From JBMYTN01 sp049604415 (GTDB lineage Bacteria > Pseudomonadota > Alphaproteobacteria > Rhodospirillales > Rhodospirillaceae): 64,000 bases of DNA. The notes beneath the pieces were generated by a model, which had not been told where the DNA came from, made no database searches, and saw nothing but the letters and a program-made list of their open reading frames with translations. The stretch spans positions 1 through 64,000 of the forward strand of contig JBMYTN010000022.1 of assembly GCA_049604415.1 (NCBI GenBank). The letters are read 5' to 3'. Both the position numbers and the translations under genes were made by a program. Shown here piece by piece: positions 52,490-62,241 of the stretch. Positions within the stretch are counted from its first letter, which is position 1; every line of letters starts with the position of its first letter.

Positions 52490-52625
52490 CCGTTGACGGC
52501 ACCCGGTCTGGCTCCCCCATGTAAGGGAACCGGACCCGGAAACAGCGAACCCAACGCCCGTTCCCAGATCCTTCCCCGCCGGATCCCCCACCGCGCACAG
52601 CTTGGCGCAGCATAGGAGGCGTTTT

Positions 52626-53681
52626 GTGACCCTTTCCCCCATTCCGCAAGACAGCGCAGCATCTGCGAGCCTGCCGCGAGACGGGACCGGGAACGGCCCG
52701 ACGGATATGACCAGCCTCCAAGACGTGGAACGGGTGGGTCAAATTATCAAGGAGGCCCGCCTCGCCATCAGTGAAGTGATTTTTGGCCAACAGGCCGTGG
52801 TGGACGAGGTGCTGATCACTTTGCTGTCTGGCGGTCATGCGCTTCTGGTCGGCTTGCCGGGCTTGGCCAAGACCCGTTTGGTGCAAACCTTGGGCACCGT
52901 TTTGGGCATGGATGACAAGCGGATCCAGTTCACCCCTGACCTGATGCCCGCTGATATTCTCGGCTCCGAAGTGCTGGAAGAGGGCGAAGATGGCCGCCGG
53001 GGCTTCCGCTTCATCCAAGGCCCGATTTTTTGCCAGCTGCTGATGGCCGACGAAATCAACCGGGCCAGCCCCCGGACCCAATCGGCCCTGCTGCAGGCGA
53101 TGCAGGAACATAAGGTTTCCATTGCCGGGCATTATCATGACCTGCCCGAACCCTTCCATGTGCTGGCGACCCAAAACCCGCTGGAGCAGGAAGGCACCTA
53201 TCCGCTGCCGGAAGCCCAGCTCGACCGCTTTTTGATGCAGGTGGATGTGGATTATCCGGACGAGGACTCCGAACGGCGCATGTTGGCCGCCACCACCGGG
53301 TCCGAGGAGGCCGTCGCCCGTCCGGTGATGACCCCAGGGGATCTGGCAGCGGCGCAGACGCTGGTCCGGCGGATCCCGGTTGGCGAAAGCGTGGTCAGCG
53401 CCATTTTGACCTTGGTGCGGGCCGGTCGCCCCGGCGACAGCCCCTTAGAAGAGGTGCGCAATTGGGTCGCCTGGGGTCCCGGCCCCCGTGCCAGCCAGTC
53501 CTTGGCCCTGGCGGTGCGCGCTAGAGCCTTGCTGGAAGGCCGCTTCGCCCCGTCTGTGGAAGACGTGATCGCTTTGGCCCGCCCGATCTTGCAGCACCGC
53601 ATGGCCTTGACCTTTGGTGCCCGCGCCGATGGCATCACCGTGCATCAGGTGATTGATCGCCTGACCGAAGAGCTGGCTTAG
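52626..53681 (+). CDS. MoxR-family AAA+ ATPase
   Basis: A 351-residue MoxR-type ATPase. Walker A is GLPGLAKTRLVQ, Walker B is LLMADEINRASPRTQSALLQAMQE, and sensor regions follow (VLATQNPLEQEGTYPLPEAQLDRF). MoxR ATPases are chaperone-like and usually pair with DUF58 and vWA proteins, as here. The GTG start at 52626 has a consensus AGGAGG site six nt upstream. Next is DUF58, 13 nt downstream. Confidence 0.95.
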   Translation: MTLSPIPQDSAASASLPRDGTGNGPTDMTSLQDVERVGQIIKEARLAISEVIFGQQAVVDEVLITLLSGGHALLVGLPGLAKTRLVQTLGTVLGMDDKRIQFTPDLMPADILGSEVLEEGEDGRRGFRFIQGPIFCQLLMADEINRASPRTQSALLQAMQEHKVSIAGHYHDLPEPFHVLATQNPLEQEGTYPLPEAQLDRFLMQVDVDYPDEDSERRMLAATTGSEEAVARPVMTPGDLAAAQTLVRRIPVGESVVSAILTLVRAGRPGDSPLEEVRNWVAWGPGPRASQSLALAVRARALLEGRFAPSVEDVIALARPILQHRMALTFGARADGITVHQVIDRLTEELA

Positions 53682-53694
53682 GAGAGCAGAGACG

Positions 53695-54771
53695 GTGTCG
53701 CCCCCGATCGGGTCCCCTGCCGCAGAACCGCGTCTCTTTAAGTCCCGATCCAAAGCCGCTGCGGCCTTGGAAGCGCAACAGCGTGGCTCCTTGCTCGACC
53801 GCGCCGAAGCCTCGGCCTCTGCCCTGCCACCGCTGCTGGTCTCCGCCCTGCGTATCGCCGATACGGTCGCCCATGGCATTCATGGTCGGCGTCGGAAAGG
53901 CACCGGTGAAACCTTTTGGCAATTCCGACGGTTTGAAACCGGCGATAGCCTAACCGCCGTAGACTGGCGGCGGTCCGGCAAGGCCGACAGTCATTTCGTC
54001 CGCGAATATGAATGGGAAGCGGCCCAATCAGTATGGATGGGCTGCGACCTGGGAGCCAATATGGATTACCGCAGCACGGGTGCCAGTGGACGGGCAAGCG
54101 GTCGGGCCAGCGGTCGGGCCACCAATCGGGTCAAAGGCCGCCCAGCCCTGGCCCTGCCGACCAAACGGGATCGGGCCTTGGAGCTGACCTTGGCCCTGGC
54201 GGTGCTGTTGGTGCGCGGCGGCGAGCGGATCGGCCTGATCGGCCAAGACCAACGTCCGGGCCTGGGGCGCGCAGCGCTGAACCGCATGGCCATCGCCCTG
54301 GATCGGCAAGCCACCCAGTCCGCTGCGGACCAGAGCCAGGAGTCCAGCTGGACCCAAAGCCCGCCCTGGGAGGCTCCGGTGGGGCGTCACGCCCGCATGA
54401 TCCTATTCGGTGATTTTCTCCAGCCCTTAGACGGCGTGGCGACGGGCTTAAAAACCATGGCCGCCCGGGGGATCCGGGGCCATCTGGTCCAGATCCTGGA
54501 CCCGAGCGAGGAAACCCTGCCCTTTGACGGGCGGATCCGCTTTGAAGGCATGACCCCGACCACACCCCAGGTGCTGATCGACCGCACCGAAGACATCCGC
54601 GCCGCCTATCAACGCCGCCTGCAAGCCCATCGCGCGGAATTACAGGACATGGCCCGCCATGCCGGGTGGGATTTTAGCCTGCACCACACGGATCAACCGG
54701 CCCAGGCGGCCTTGATGGCCCTGTTTGCCGGGCTGTCGGATCCGGACGCAGCCCGGTGGGGAGGCGGCTGA
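53695..54771 (+). CDS. DUF58 domain protein
   Basis: A 358-residue protein with the DUF58 core: RRKGTGETFWQFRRFETGDSLTAVDWRRSGKADSHFVREYEWEAAQ, then LFGDFLQP and TLPFDGRIRFEGM. DUF58 proteins are partners of MoxR ATPases and often act on vWA complexes. There is a short Arg/Ser/Gly repeat (ASGRASGRASGRATNR, residues about 128-143) of low complexity. GTG start. The TGA overlaps the ATG of the next gene. Confidence 0.92.
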   Translation: MSPPIGSPAAEPRLFKSRSKAAAALEAQQRGSLLDRAEASASALPPLLVSALRIADTVAHGIHGRRRKGTGETFWQFRRFETGDSLTAVDWRRSGKADSHFVREYEWEAAQSVWMGCDLGANMDYRSTGASGRASGRASGRATNRVKGRPALALPTKRDRALELTLALAVLLVRGGERIGLIGQDQRPGLGRAALNRMAIALDRQATQSAADQSQESSWTQSPPWEAPVGRHARMILFGDFLQPLDGVATGLKTMAARGIRGHLVQILDPSEETLPFDGRIRFEGMTPTTPQVLIDRTEDIRAAYQRRLQAHRAELQDMARHAGWDFSLHHTDQPAQAALMALFAGLSDPDAARWGGG

Positions 54772-57731
54772 TGGGCGCAACCCTCTCCGGCCTGATCCCC
54801 GCCCTCGGCTCGCTCAGCTTTGCCGCCCCCTGGGTGCTGTTGGGACTGTTGGTCCTGCCCGTGCTCTATTGGCTGCTGCGGGTCACCCCGCCCGCGCCAA
54901 AACGGCTGCGCTTTCCGCCGGTCGCCCTGCTGGCCCGGCTGACCACCGAGGAACGGGTCACCGCCCATACCCCCTGGTGGCTGTTGCTGCTGCGCCTGCT
55001 GATTGCCGCTTTGGTCCTGGTCGCCCTGGCCCGGCCCTTGCTGGATGCGGATCGCAGCGCCGGGACCGATGGCCCGATGGTTTTGGTGATCGATGATGGC
55101 TGGGCCGCAGCGGCGGATTGGGATGCCCGGATCACGGCAGCGGAGACTTTGATCGACAAGGCTGCCCTGGATGAGCGTGGGGTTGTTGTGCTGACCACCG
55201 CCGCCCATCCCGAGGATCAACCGGTGGATCCGCCCTCGGTGCAAACCGCTGAGCAAGCCAAAGCGACCTTGAAGGCCTTGCAACCCAAGCCCTGGTTCAC
55301 CGACCGGGCCGCGACCCTGGCCCGGCTGTCCCAAGCAACCCTGCCCGATGCGGTCTCGACTGTCTGGCTGCATGACGGCCTGGAAGATCCGGGACTGACC
55401 GCCGGGGAACAAGCTGGAGCGGCAGAGCCTGAAACTGCCTTCCAAGCTCTGCATGAGGCCTTGGCCGAGCGCGGTCCGGTGGCGCTCTATCTCGGACGGG
55501 AAACTGCCGGGCAGCCGGGACCGGCGTTTTTGATCGATCCGCCGGTGCGCAGCCCCGGTGGGTTTGACGTCACCATTCGCCGCTCGACCCGGGAAGGCAC
55601 CGTTGAAGCCGCAGCGCCGGACGAGGCCGAAGCCTCTGAGCAAACCGCCGGGGCAACGACGGACCCCTCCGCGCCGTCAACAACGGCCCAAGCTGAGACT
55701 GGCGGCGATGCCGCCGAAGCCTTGCTCTGGGTTCGGATGCTGGATTCCTCCGGCCGGGTGTTCGTCCGCGAACCGGTTTTGTTTGACGACGGAGCCGCCA
55801 GCGCCCGCCTAACCATCGCGCCTCCGGCCCAGGGCGACTTTGTCCCGGCCCGGCTCGATCTGTCGGAAAACGGCGTTGAGCCGGTGACCAGCGCCGGGGC
55901 GGTCGCTTTGATGGATGACAGCTGGCGGCGCTATCCGGTCGGCTTGGTGACCCGCCAGGATGATGGCGGGGTGCCGCTGTTGCGTCCGCTCTATTTCGCC
56001 GAGCAGGCGCTCAGCCCCTTTGCCGATGTGCGCACCGGCAGTGCGGCCCAGCTGCTGGATCCGGATCAGGGCGGCCTGTCGATTTTGGTGGTGCCCGACA
56101 TCCGCCCGCTGTCCGCCATCGATCTGCGCCTGCTGACCGAATGGGTTGAGGCTGGCGGCACCTTGCTGCGCTTTGCCGGTCCCCGGTCTGACAATGCCCT
56201 GGATGACCTGCTGCCGGTGCGCCTGCGCGGCGGTGACCGACGCCTGGGCGGGGCGATGTCCTGGTCAGCCCCGGCGCGACTGGCCCCGTTCCCAGACAAC
56301 AGCCCATTCAATGGCTTGAGCGTGCCTGAGGACATTACCGTCTCCTCTCAAGTTTTGGCCGAGCCGGGACCTACCCTGGCTGACCGGACCTGGGCGCAGC
56401 TGACCGATGGCACGCCGCTGGTCACCGCCGAAGATCGCGGCCAAGGCCGCGTGGTGTTATTCCACACCAGCCCAGACCCGTCCTGGACCTCGCTGCCGCT
56501 GTCGGTGTTGTTCCCGCAAATGCTCTCCCGCCTGATGGATGTCAGCCGCGGGGTTGGCCAGGCCGAGCGCACCGGGCGTCCGTTGGAACCCTGGCGTGGG
56601 CTGGATGGCTTTGGTCGCCTGGTCCCCCCATTGGACAGTGCGCGGCCCTTGCCGCCAGTGGACCAGGCGGGTGGCCAAATCTCGCCCCATCTGCCGCCAG
56701 GCTTTTATGGCAGCGAAAGCGGGGCCCGGGCGGTCAATCTGGCCCCATCGGTTCCGGTCCTAAAGTCCCCGGCCAGCTGGCCGGGCGGACCGCCGTCGCC
56801 CTTGTCCCTCCTGTCCAAGGAGACTGACCTGATGCCCCCCGTCTTGGCTTTGGCTTTGGCCCTGACCCTGCTGGATCTGGCCATCGCCCTGATCCTTCGT
56901 GGTCTGGCCCCGTTCCACCGGTCCGCCACCCCGCAACGGGCGGTCAGCACCGGGCTGGTTTGGGTGCTAGTGGCCGCGCCTTTGGCCGTCGCGATCCTGG
57001 TGCTGCCCAAGCCCAGTCTGGCCCAAAGCAGCGGGGATGGGGCCACTGTGTCCGGCGCAGTGCTGGACTCCGCCCTGCAAACCCGGCTGGGCTTTATCCT
57101 GACCGGGGATCCGCTGGTCGATGAAACCACCGAGGCCGGGTTGATCGCCTTGACCGAGGTGTTGGATCGCCGTACCGCCGTGGAGCTGGACGCCCCCCAG
57201 GCCCTGGACCCGGAGCATGACACCCTGGTGTTCCACCCGATGATTTATTGGCCAGCCACGGAGAACCCGATCCCACTGACCCCCCGGGCAGTAGATCGGG
57301 TCAATGACTTTTTGCGCCATGGCGGCCTGCTGGTGATCGATGGCCGCGATGACCGCGACATCCGCCCCCTGGCCGCCGATCTGGATATCCCGCCGCTCAA
57401 GCCCGCCTCCGAAACCCATGTGCTGACCCGCAGCTTTTATCTGCTGTCGGAATGGCCGGGCCGGGTGGCGGGCAATCCGGTCTGGGTTGCGGCAGAAGGC
57501 GGCGACAATGACGGCGTCTCTCCGGTGATCATTGGCGCCAATGACTGGGCGGCGGCCTGGGCGCGCACCGCCGAGGGCACCAGCTATCGCCATGCGGTGA
57601 TCCCCGGCGGCGAGCGGCAACGGGAAATGGCCTTTCGCACCGGGGTGAATTTCGTCATGTACGCCCTGACCGGCAATTACAAAGGTGATCAGGTGCATTT
57701 GCCCGCGATCATGGAACGTCTGACCAATTGA
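54771..57731 (+). CDS. Large BatA-N/vWA-like membrane protein with C-terminal DUF4159
   Basis: A 986-residue protein. The N-terminus resembles BatA: two membrane helices (AAPWVLLGLLVLPVLYWLL and WWLLLLRLLIAALVLVALA) and an RFPPVALLARL segment between them. A vWA-like strand MVLVIDDGWAAAADW follows, but the metal-binding D-x-S-x-S motif is lost (DDGWA, residues 108-112). The middle is periplasmic, with further helices near 700-730 and 750-770. The C-terminal about 220 residues match DUF4159 (LVFHPMIYWPATENPIPLTPRAVDRVNDFLRHGGLLVIDGRDDRD). This MoxR-DUF58-DUF4159 order is a known conserved cluster of unknown function. Confidence 0.88.
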   Translation: MGATLSGLIPALGSLSFAAPWVLLGLLVLPVLYWLLRVTPPAPKRLRFPPVALLARLTTEERVTAHTPWWLLLLRLLIAALVLVALARPLLDADRSAGTDGPMVLVIDDGWAAAADWDARITAAETLIDKAALDERGVVVLTTAAHPEDQPVDPPSVQTAEQAKATLKALQPKPWFTDRAATLARLSQATLPDAVSTVWLHDGLEDPGLTAGEQAGAAEPETAFQALHEALAERGPVALYLGRETAGQPGPAFLIDPPVRSPGGFDVTIRRSTREGTVEAAAPDEAEASEQTAGATTDPSAPSTTAQAETGGDAAEALLWVRMLDSSGRVFVREPVLFDDGAASARLTIAPPAQGDFVPARLDLSENGVEPVTSAGAVALMDDSWRRYPVGLVTRQDDGGVPLLRPLYFAEQALSPFADVRTGSAAQLLDPDQGGLSILVVPDIRPLSAIDLRLLTEWVEAGGTLLRFAGPRSDNALDDLLPVRLRGGDRRLGGAMSWSAPARLAPFPDNSPFNGLSVPEDITVSSQVLAEPGPTLADRTWAQLTDGTPLVTAEDRGQGRVVLFHTSPDPSWTSLPLSVLFPQMLSRLMDVSRGVGQAERTGRPLEPWRGLDGFGRLVPPLDSARPLPPVDQAGGQISPHLPPGFYGSESGARAVNLAPSVPVLKSPASWPGGPPSPLSLLSKETDLMPPVLALALALTLLDLAIALILRGLAPFHRSATPQRAVSTGLVWVLVAAPLAVAILVLPKPSLAQSSGDGATVSGAVLDSALQTRLGFILTGDPLVDETTEAGLIALTEVLDRRTAVELDAPQALDPEHDTLVFHPMIYWPATENPIPLTPRAVDRVNDFLRHGGLLVIDGRDDRDIRPLAADLDIPPLKPASETHVLTRSFYLLSEWPGRVAGNPVWVAAEGGDNDGVSPVIIGANDWAAAWARTAEGTSYRHAVIPGGERQREMAFRTGVNFVMYALTGNYKGDQVHLPAIMERLTN

Positions 57732-57744
57732 CGTTGGGAGCCCG

Positions 57745-59880
57745 ATGGAAACCTTTACCGGCATCGTTTTTTCGCCTCTGCTGCCCAAGCCACTGCTCCT
57801 TGCTTTGGCGCTGGCGGCGCTGCTGATCGGCGGCTATGCCCTGATCCGGCGTGCGCGCGGCTCGATCCTGCGCCTGATCCCGGTGGTCGCCATGTTGCTG
57901 GCGCTGGCCAATCCGCAATGGGTCACCGAACAGCGCATCCCCATGGATGATGTTGCCGTCGTAGTGGTGGACAAAAGCCTGTCCCAATCCGTTGGCGAGC
58001 GAGCGGCCCGCGCAGAGGAAAGCTTGGCGGCCCTGACCGCCGCACTGGACCGCCAGCCTCGGCTGGAAACCCGGATCGTGACCAGCGATGGCAGCTTGAC
58101 CCAGGGCGATGGCGCTGTCGGGGGCGGCTCCCTGGGCAGCAGCACCAGCGGCACGCGCGTGTTCGAAGATTTGACCCAAGCCTTTGCCGATGTCCCTGCG
58201 GAGCGCCGCGCCGGGGCGTTTTTGATCACCGATGGCCAGATCCATGATGTGCCGGACCTTGCGACCCTGGAAAACACCCCCTACCCGATCCACAGCCTGC
58301 TGACCGGCAATCCGGACCAGACCGACCGGGTGCTGCTGGTCTCCGAACCGCCGGGCTTTGGTTTGGTCGGCCGCTCGGTCCCGGTCACCGTGACCTTGGA
58401 AGATCCAGCCGTGGAAGACGGCACCCCGCTCAGTGTCACCCTGACCCGGGATGGCGGCACGCCGGTGCCGTTGACGGTGCCCGCCAACCGCCCGACCGAA
58501 CTGGCCCTGGAGCTGGACCATGCCGGGCAGAATGTTTATGAGCTGCGCGCGGAATCCCGGGATGGCGAGGTCTCGCTCTTGAACAATCATGCCGCCGTGT
58601 CCGTCAATGGGGTGCGCGACCGGCTGCGGGTTCTGCTGGTCTCCGGCCAGCCCCATTCCGGCGAGCGCACTTGGCGCAATCTGCTGAAAGCCGATCCGGC
58701 GGTGGATCTGGTCCACTTCACCATTTTGCGTCCACCCCGGAAAGAAGACCTGACGCCGTTGAGCGAGCTGGCCCTGATCGCCTTCCCGATCCAGGAGCTG
58801 TTTGAGGAAAAGCTCGACGAGTTTGACCTGATCATCTTTGACCGCTATAGCCGCCGGGGTCTGGTGCCGGTCAGCTATCTGGGCAACATCGCCTATTATG
58901 TAGAACAGGGCGGCGCGTTGCTGCTCTCGGTCGGCCCGGAAATCACCGAGCCCTTCAGCCTGGCTGACAGCCCCATCGCCGATGTCCTGCCCGCCATGCC
59001 CAATGGCTCGGTGTTGCGCGGGGCCTTCCGCCCGGAACTGAGCGATGCCGGGGGACGCCACCCGGTCACCGCCAATTTACCCGGCGCGCCGCCAATCCCC
59101 GGGGAGGCGGAAAACGACGCTGCCAGTGGTGGTGCCCTGTGGGGTCGCTGGTTGCGCCAAGTGGCCACCGATCCGATCAGCGGCACCACCCTGATGACCG
59201 GGGCCTCCGATTTGCCGGTCCTGACCTTGGATCGGATTGGCGAGGGCCGGGTCGCCTTGCTGACCAGCGACACCATCTGGCTCTGGGCCAAGGGCTATGA
59301 GGGCGGCGGACCCCAGGGCGAGTTGCTGCGCCGTTTGGCCCATTGGCTGATGAAAGAACCGGAGCTGGAGGAGGAAAGCCTGGCTGCCCGGATCGAAGGT
59401 GACCGTTTGACGGTGACCGCCCGCAGCCTGGAGGACACCCCGGCGGAGATCACCATCACCGCCCCGGATGGCTCCGAGCAGACCCTGTCCTTAACCGAGA
59501 TCGGGCCAGGACGGGCGTCGGCCAGCCTGCGGGCCGGGCTGCCCGGGGCCTATCAGATCACCGATGGTGATCGGGAGGCCTTTGCCGTGGCCGGGGCACC
59601 CAATCCGCTGGAAACCACCCGGATGACGGCGACCACGGCGCTGTTGGAGCCGGTCGCCCAGGCCACCGGCGGGGCGATCTTCACCCCCAGCGACGGCACC
59701 CCTTTGATCCGGCGGATCCAAGCCGGGCAATCAACCCGGGGCCAAGGCTGGATGGGGGTGCTGGAAAACAGCCGCCATACGGTGGCCGGGGTGTCCCTGT
59801 CCCCAATGCTGCCCTTGCCGGTGGCCTTGCTGCTGATTGTCGGCGGTTTGGGACTGGCTTGGTACCGCGAGGGCCGCTGA
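57745..59880 (+). CDS. Membrane vWA/glutamine-amidotransferase-like protein of the MoxR cluster
   Basis: A 711-residue protein. The first about 55 residues contain two membrane helices. A strand then gives VVVVDKSLSQSVGE, with an intact vWA metal-site motif D-K-S-L-S (residues 76-80). The middle part has a GATase-like domain, for example LRVLLVSGQPHSGERTWRNLL and YYVEQGGALLLSVGPE. A last membrane helix (LPVALLLIVGGLGLAWY) ends the protein. It is the last gene of the MoxR-DUF58-DUF4159 cluster, 13 nt after its neighbour. Its function is unknown; it is probably a membrane-anchored partner complementing the degenerate vWA of the preceding protein. Confidence 0.87.
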   Translation: METFTGIVFSPLLPKPLLLALALAALLIGGYALIRRARGSILRLIPVVAMLLALANPQWVTEQRIPMDDVAVVVVDKSLSQSVGERAARAEESLAALTAALDRQPRLETRIVTSDGSLTQGDGAVGGGSLGSSTSGTRVFEDLTQAFADVPAERRAGAFLITDGQIHDVPDLATLENTPYPIHSLLTGNPDQTDRVLLVSEPPGFGLVGRSVPVTVTLEDPAVEDGTPLSVTLTRDGGTPVPLTVPANRPTELALELDHAGQNVYELRAESRDGEVSLLNNHAAVSVNGVRDRLRVLLVSGQPHSGERTWRNLLKADPAVDLVHFTILRPPRKEDLTPLSELALIAFPIQELFEEKLDEFDLIIFDRYSRRGLVPVSYLGNIAYYVEQGGALLLSVGPEITEPFSLADSPIADVLPAMPNGSVLRGAFRPELSDAGGRHPVTANLPGAPPIPGEAENDAASGGALWGRWLRQVATDPISGTTLMTGASDLPVLTLDRIGEGRVALLTSDTIWLWAKGYEGGGPQGELLRRLAHWLMKEPELEEESLAARIEGDRLTVTARSLEDTPAEITITAPDGSEQTLSLTEIGPGRASASLRAGLPGAYQITDGDREAFAVAGAPNPLETTRMTATTALLEPVAQATGGAIFTPSDGTPLIRRIQAGQSTRGQGWMGVLENSRHTVAGVSLSPMLPLPVALLLIVGGLGLAWYREGR

Positions 59881-59920
59881 GCCTCTTCACGCGTTGCGTG
59901 CGAGGCGCTACTGTGCCCGC

Positions 59921-61312
59921 ATGGACGGACATTCTGACATAACTGGTCTGGCCATCGTCATTCTGGCGGCGATGGCCTGCGGGGTGGTGATGAGCCGCCT
60001 GCGCCAGCCACCGATCCTGGGCTATATCCTCTGTGGGGTGCTGCTGGGACCGTCGGGCTTTGCCATGATCGACGCCCGCGAAGACATCACCCTGATGGCC
60101 GAGCTGGGCGTGTTGATGCTGCTGTTCGTCCTTGGGCTGGAATTGCGGGTGCAATCCCTGCTCCAGGTCTGGCGCATTGCCGTCTTTGGCACCGTGATCC
60201 AAGTCGCAGGCAGTGTCGGGGTCATGGTGCTGTTGAAAGACCTGCTGCAGATCTCCCTGCCGCTGGCAGTGCTGTTGGGCTTTGGCCTCGCTTTGTCCTC
60301 CACCGCCGTGGTCATCAAGCTGCTCGAACAGATCGGCGCGCTTTATTCCCATACCGGGCGGGTGATCATGGGGATTTTGATCGCCCAGGACATGGCCGTC
60401 GCCCCGATGATCATGACCCTCAATGGTCTGGCCGGAGAGGGCTTTTCCTGGCTCGACGGGGTCAAGGTCGTGGGCTCCGTGGTGGTGTTGGTCGGCTTGG
60501 TGCTGCTGCTGTCCCGGGGTCCGCTGAAACTGCCGCTGGCCTCCTTTGCTTCAAAGAACAAGGATCTGGCCCCGGTCGCCGGGCTGGCCTATTGCTTTGG
60601 GGCGGCCTCGGTCACCGGCTTGCTTGGCCTGTCGGCGGGCTATGGCGCGTTCCTGGCCGGGTTGCTGTTGGGCAATTCCGAGGCCGGGGCGAAAATGGAA
60701 TCCCAGGCCCACACCATCCAAAGCGTCCTGTTGATGGTGTTTTTCCTCTCGGTTGGCTTGCTGCTCGATCTCACCTTCCTGATCGACAATCTCGGTTTGG
60801 TGCTGTTCCTGGTCGCCATGGTTTTGATCTTCAAGACCATGCTGAACATGATCGGCCTGCGGCTCTTGGGTCTGGATTGGCCCCGGGCCATTTTGTCCGC
60901 CGTGGCCCTGGCCCAGGTCGGCGAGTTCTCCTTCATCCTGTCCAATCTGGGTCTGGTGCTGGGCATTCTGACCGCCAGCCAGAGCCAGCTGTTCGTGGCC
61001 ACCACGGTGCTCAGCCTGACCGTGACCCCGCTTTGGGTTGCCACGGCGCGCAAGATCGGCGGCAGTGCCCGCCGACGGCCCATGACCCATTTCACCGATG
61101 TGCTCGACAGCCTGTTTGGCCCCGGTTTCCGATTGTTTAGGCGCCGCCTCAAAGCCAGGAAACCGCTGCCGAAGCCCGCTGCTGACACTGCTCCGGAAAC
61201 TGAGGAAACCCAAAACTCGGTTGAGGGATCGACGCCGGAGCCACCGCGAGAGCCGGGCGCGGACCCCGCCCCCCCTGAAACCCTCCAGGCGGATCGCGGG
61301 ACCCATGCCTGA
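59921..61312 (+). CDS. CPA2-family cation:proton antiporter
   Basis: A 463-residue antiporter with about 12 membrane helices. Family blocks are VMSRLRQPPILGYILCGVLLGPSG, ALSSTAVVIKLLEQIGAL, QDMAVAPMIM, and AQVGEFSFILSNLGLVLG. It resembles KefB/RosB-type transporters but has no C-terminal TrkA-N domain; instead there is an acidic and Pro-rich tail of about 75 residues. It likely exchanges Na+ or K+ for H+. I chose the ATG at 59921, since the frame upstream overlaps the previous gene. Its stop overlaps rnhB by 8 nt. Confidence 0.93.
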   Translation: MDGHSDITGLAIVILAAMACGVVMSRLRQPPILGYILCGVLLGPSGFAMIDAREDITLMAELGVLMLLFVLGLELRVQSLLQVWRIAVFGTVIQVAGSVGVMVLLKDLLQISLPLAVLLGFGLALSSTAVVIKLLEQIGALYSHTGRVIMGILIAQDMAVAPMIMTLNGLAGEGFSWLDGVKVVGSVVVLVGLVLLLSRGPLKLPLASFASKNKDLAPVAGLAYCFGAASVTGLLGLSAGYGAFLAGLLLGNSEAGAKMESQAHTIQSVLLMVFFLSVGLLLDLTFLIDNLGLVLFLVAMVLIFKTMLNMIGLRLLGLDWPRAILSAVALAQVGEFSFILSNLGLVLGILTASQSQLFVATTVLSLTVTPLWVATARKIGGSARRRPMTHFTDVLDSLFGPGFRLFRRRLKARKPLPKPAADTAPETEETQNSVEGSTPEPPREPGADPAPPETLQADRGTHA

Positions 61313-62000
61313 TCTGCGTCTGGAAGCCGACGCCGTGGCCCGGCTGCAAGCCAGCGGGGCGAGCGCCCTGGGCATTGCTGGGGTGGACGAGGTCGGACGC
61401 GGCCCCTGGGCCGGGCCGGTCACCGGCGGAGCGGCCTGGATCGATCCGGAGCACTTGCCCGAAGATCTGGCCAATGCCCTGGAGGACAGCAAAAAGCTCA
61501 GCGTCAAAAAACGCGATCAGCTGGCAGCCCGGATGCTGGAGGCCGCCGCCCAGGACCCTGCGCCGCTGCTGGTCTGCACCGGATCGGCCAGTGTCGCGGA
61601 AATTGACCAACTCAATATTCTCCAGGCCGCCTTTTTGGCCATGGCCCGGGCCTTGGAGGCGCTGCAAGCCCAACTCGCGGTCCGACGCCCCGACGTCCGG
61701 CTGGGTCATGTGCTGGTGGATGGCCGCGCGGTCCCGCCTTGGGCGCTGCCCTGCCAAGCGGTGATTGGCGGGGATGGCAAGAGCCTGTCCATCGCTGCAG
61801 CCTCGATCCTGGCCAAGGTGACCCGGGATGCGGAGATGGCCGCTTTGGCCCAGGCTCATCCGGGCTATGGCTGGGAACGCAATGCGGGCTATGGCACCGC
61901 TGAGCACCGCAAAGCGCTGGACCTTTTGGGGACGACTCCGCATCATCGCCGCTCGTTTAAACCGATAAGAGCCCTTTCCGACCAAATCGGTTCATTCTGA
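61305..62000 (+). CDS. rnhB: Ribonuclease HII
   Basis: A 231-residue RNase HII. The active site motifs are IAGVDEVGRGPWAGPVTG (Asp and Glu), the Asp in GHVLVDGRAVPP, and AAASILAKVTRDAEM (fourth acidic residue). It removes RNA from RNA-DNA hybrids, including misincorporated ribonucleotides. The normal C-terminal motif HHRRSFKP is followed by an unusual tail RALSDQIGSF. That tail is encoded by the left terminal inverted repeat of a small element (61968-62241), which also supplies the stop codon. It overlaps the antiporter gene by 8 nt. Confidence 0.95.
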   Translation: MPDLRLEADAVARLQASGASALGIAGVDEVGRGPWAGPVTGGAAWIDPEHLPEDLANALEDSKKLSVKKRDQLAARMLEAAAQDPAPLLVCTGSASVAEIDQLNILQAAFLAMARALEALQAQLAVRRPDVRLGHVLVDGRAVPPWALPCQAVIGGDGKSLSIAAASILAKVTRDAEMAALAQAHPGYGWERNAGYGTAEHRKALDLLGTTPHHRRSFKPIRALSDQIGSF

Positions 62001-62241
62001 CGTAGTGCATTTGTGACAAGGTCTAGCAGAAGTCTGAAGGCCATATCCGTCGATACGGACAAGGACTTTTGCGCAGGAATTGGCGCAAATGCACCCGTCC
62101 CGCAGGGTTTCCGATTGGGGGACGCCCAGCGGAAACTCGGTCTTGACCGATGCTTTGGCATCGCTCTGCGACCGACTGACCACTGGATCGCACACCCCAA
62201 TCGAGAAACAGAATTGATCCTATTTGGTCGGAAAGGGCTCT
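61968..62241. mobile_element. 274-bp element with 32-33 bp terminal inverted repeats (MITE-like)
   Basis: The left end (61968-61999) and right end (62209-62241) are inverted repeats. They share a perfect 20-bp match, AGAGCCCTTTCCGACCAAAT, at the outer side, then continue with two mismatches and a one-base gap to a common TTCTG. The outer bases face away from each other, as in transposon ends. The 209-bp interior has no transposase frame. No clear target duplication was seen. This fits a non-autonomous element or an internally deleted insertion sequence. Confidence 0.7.
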
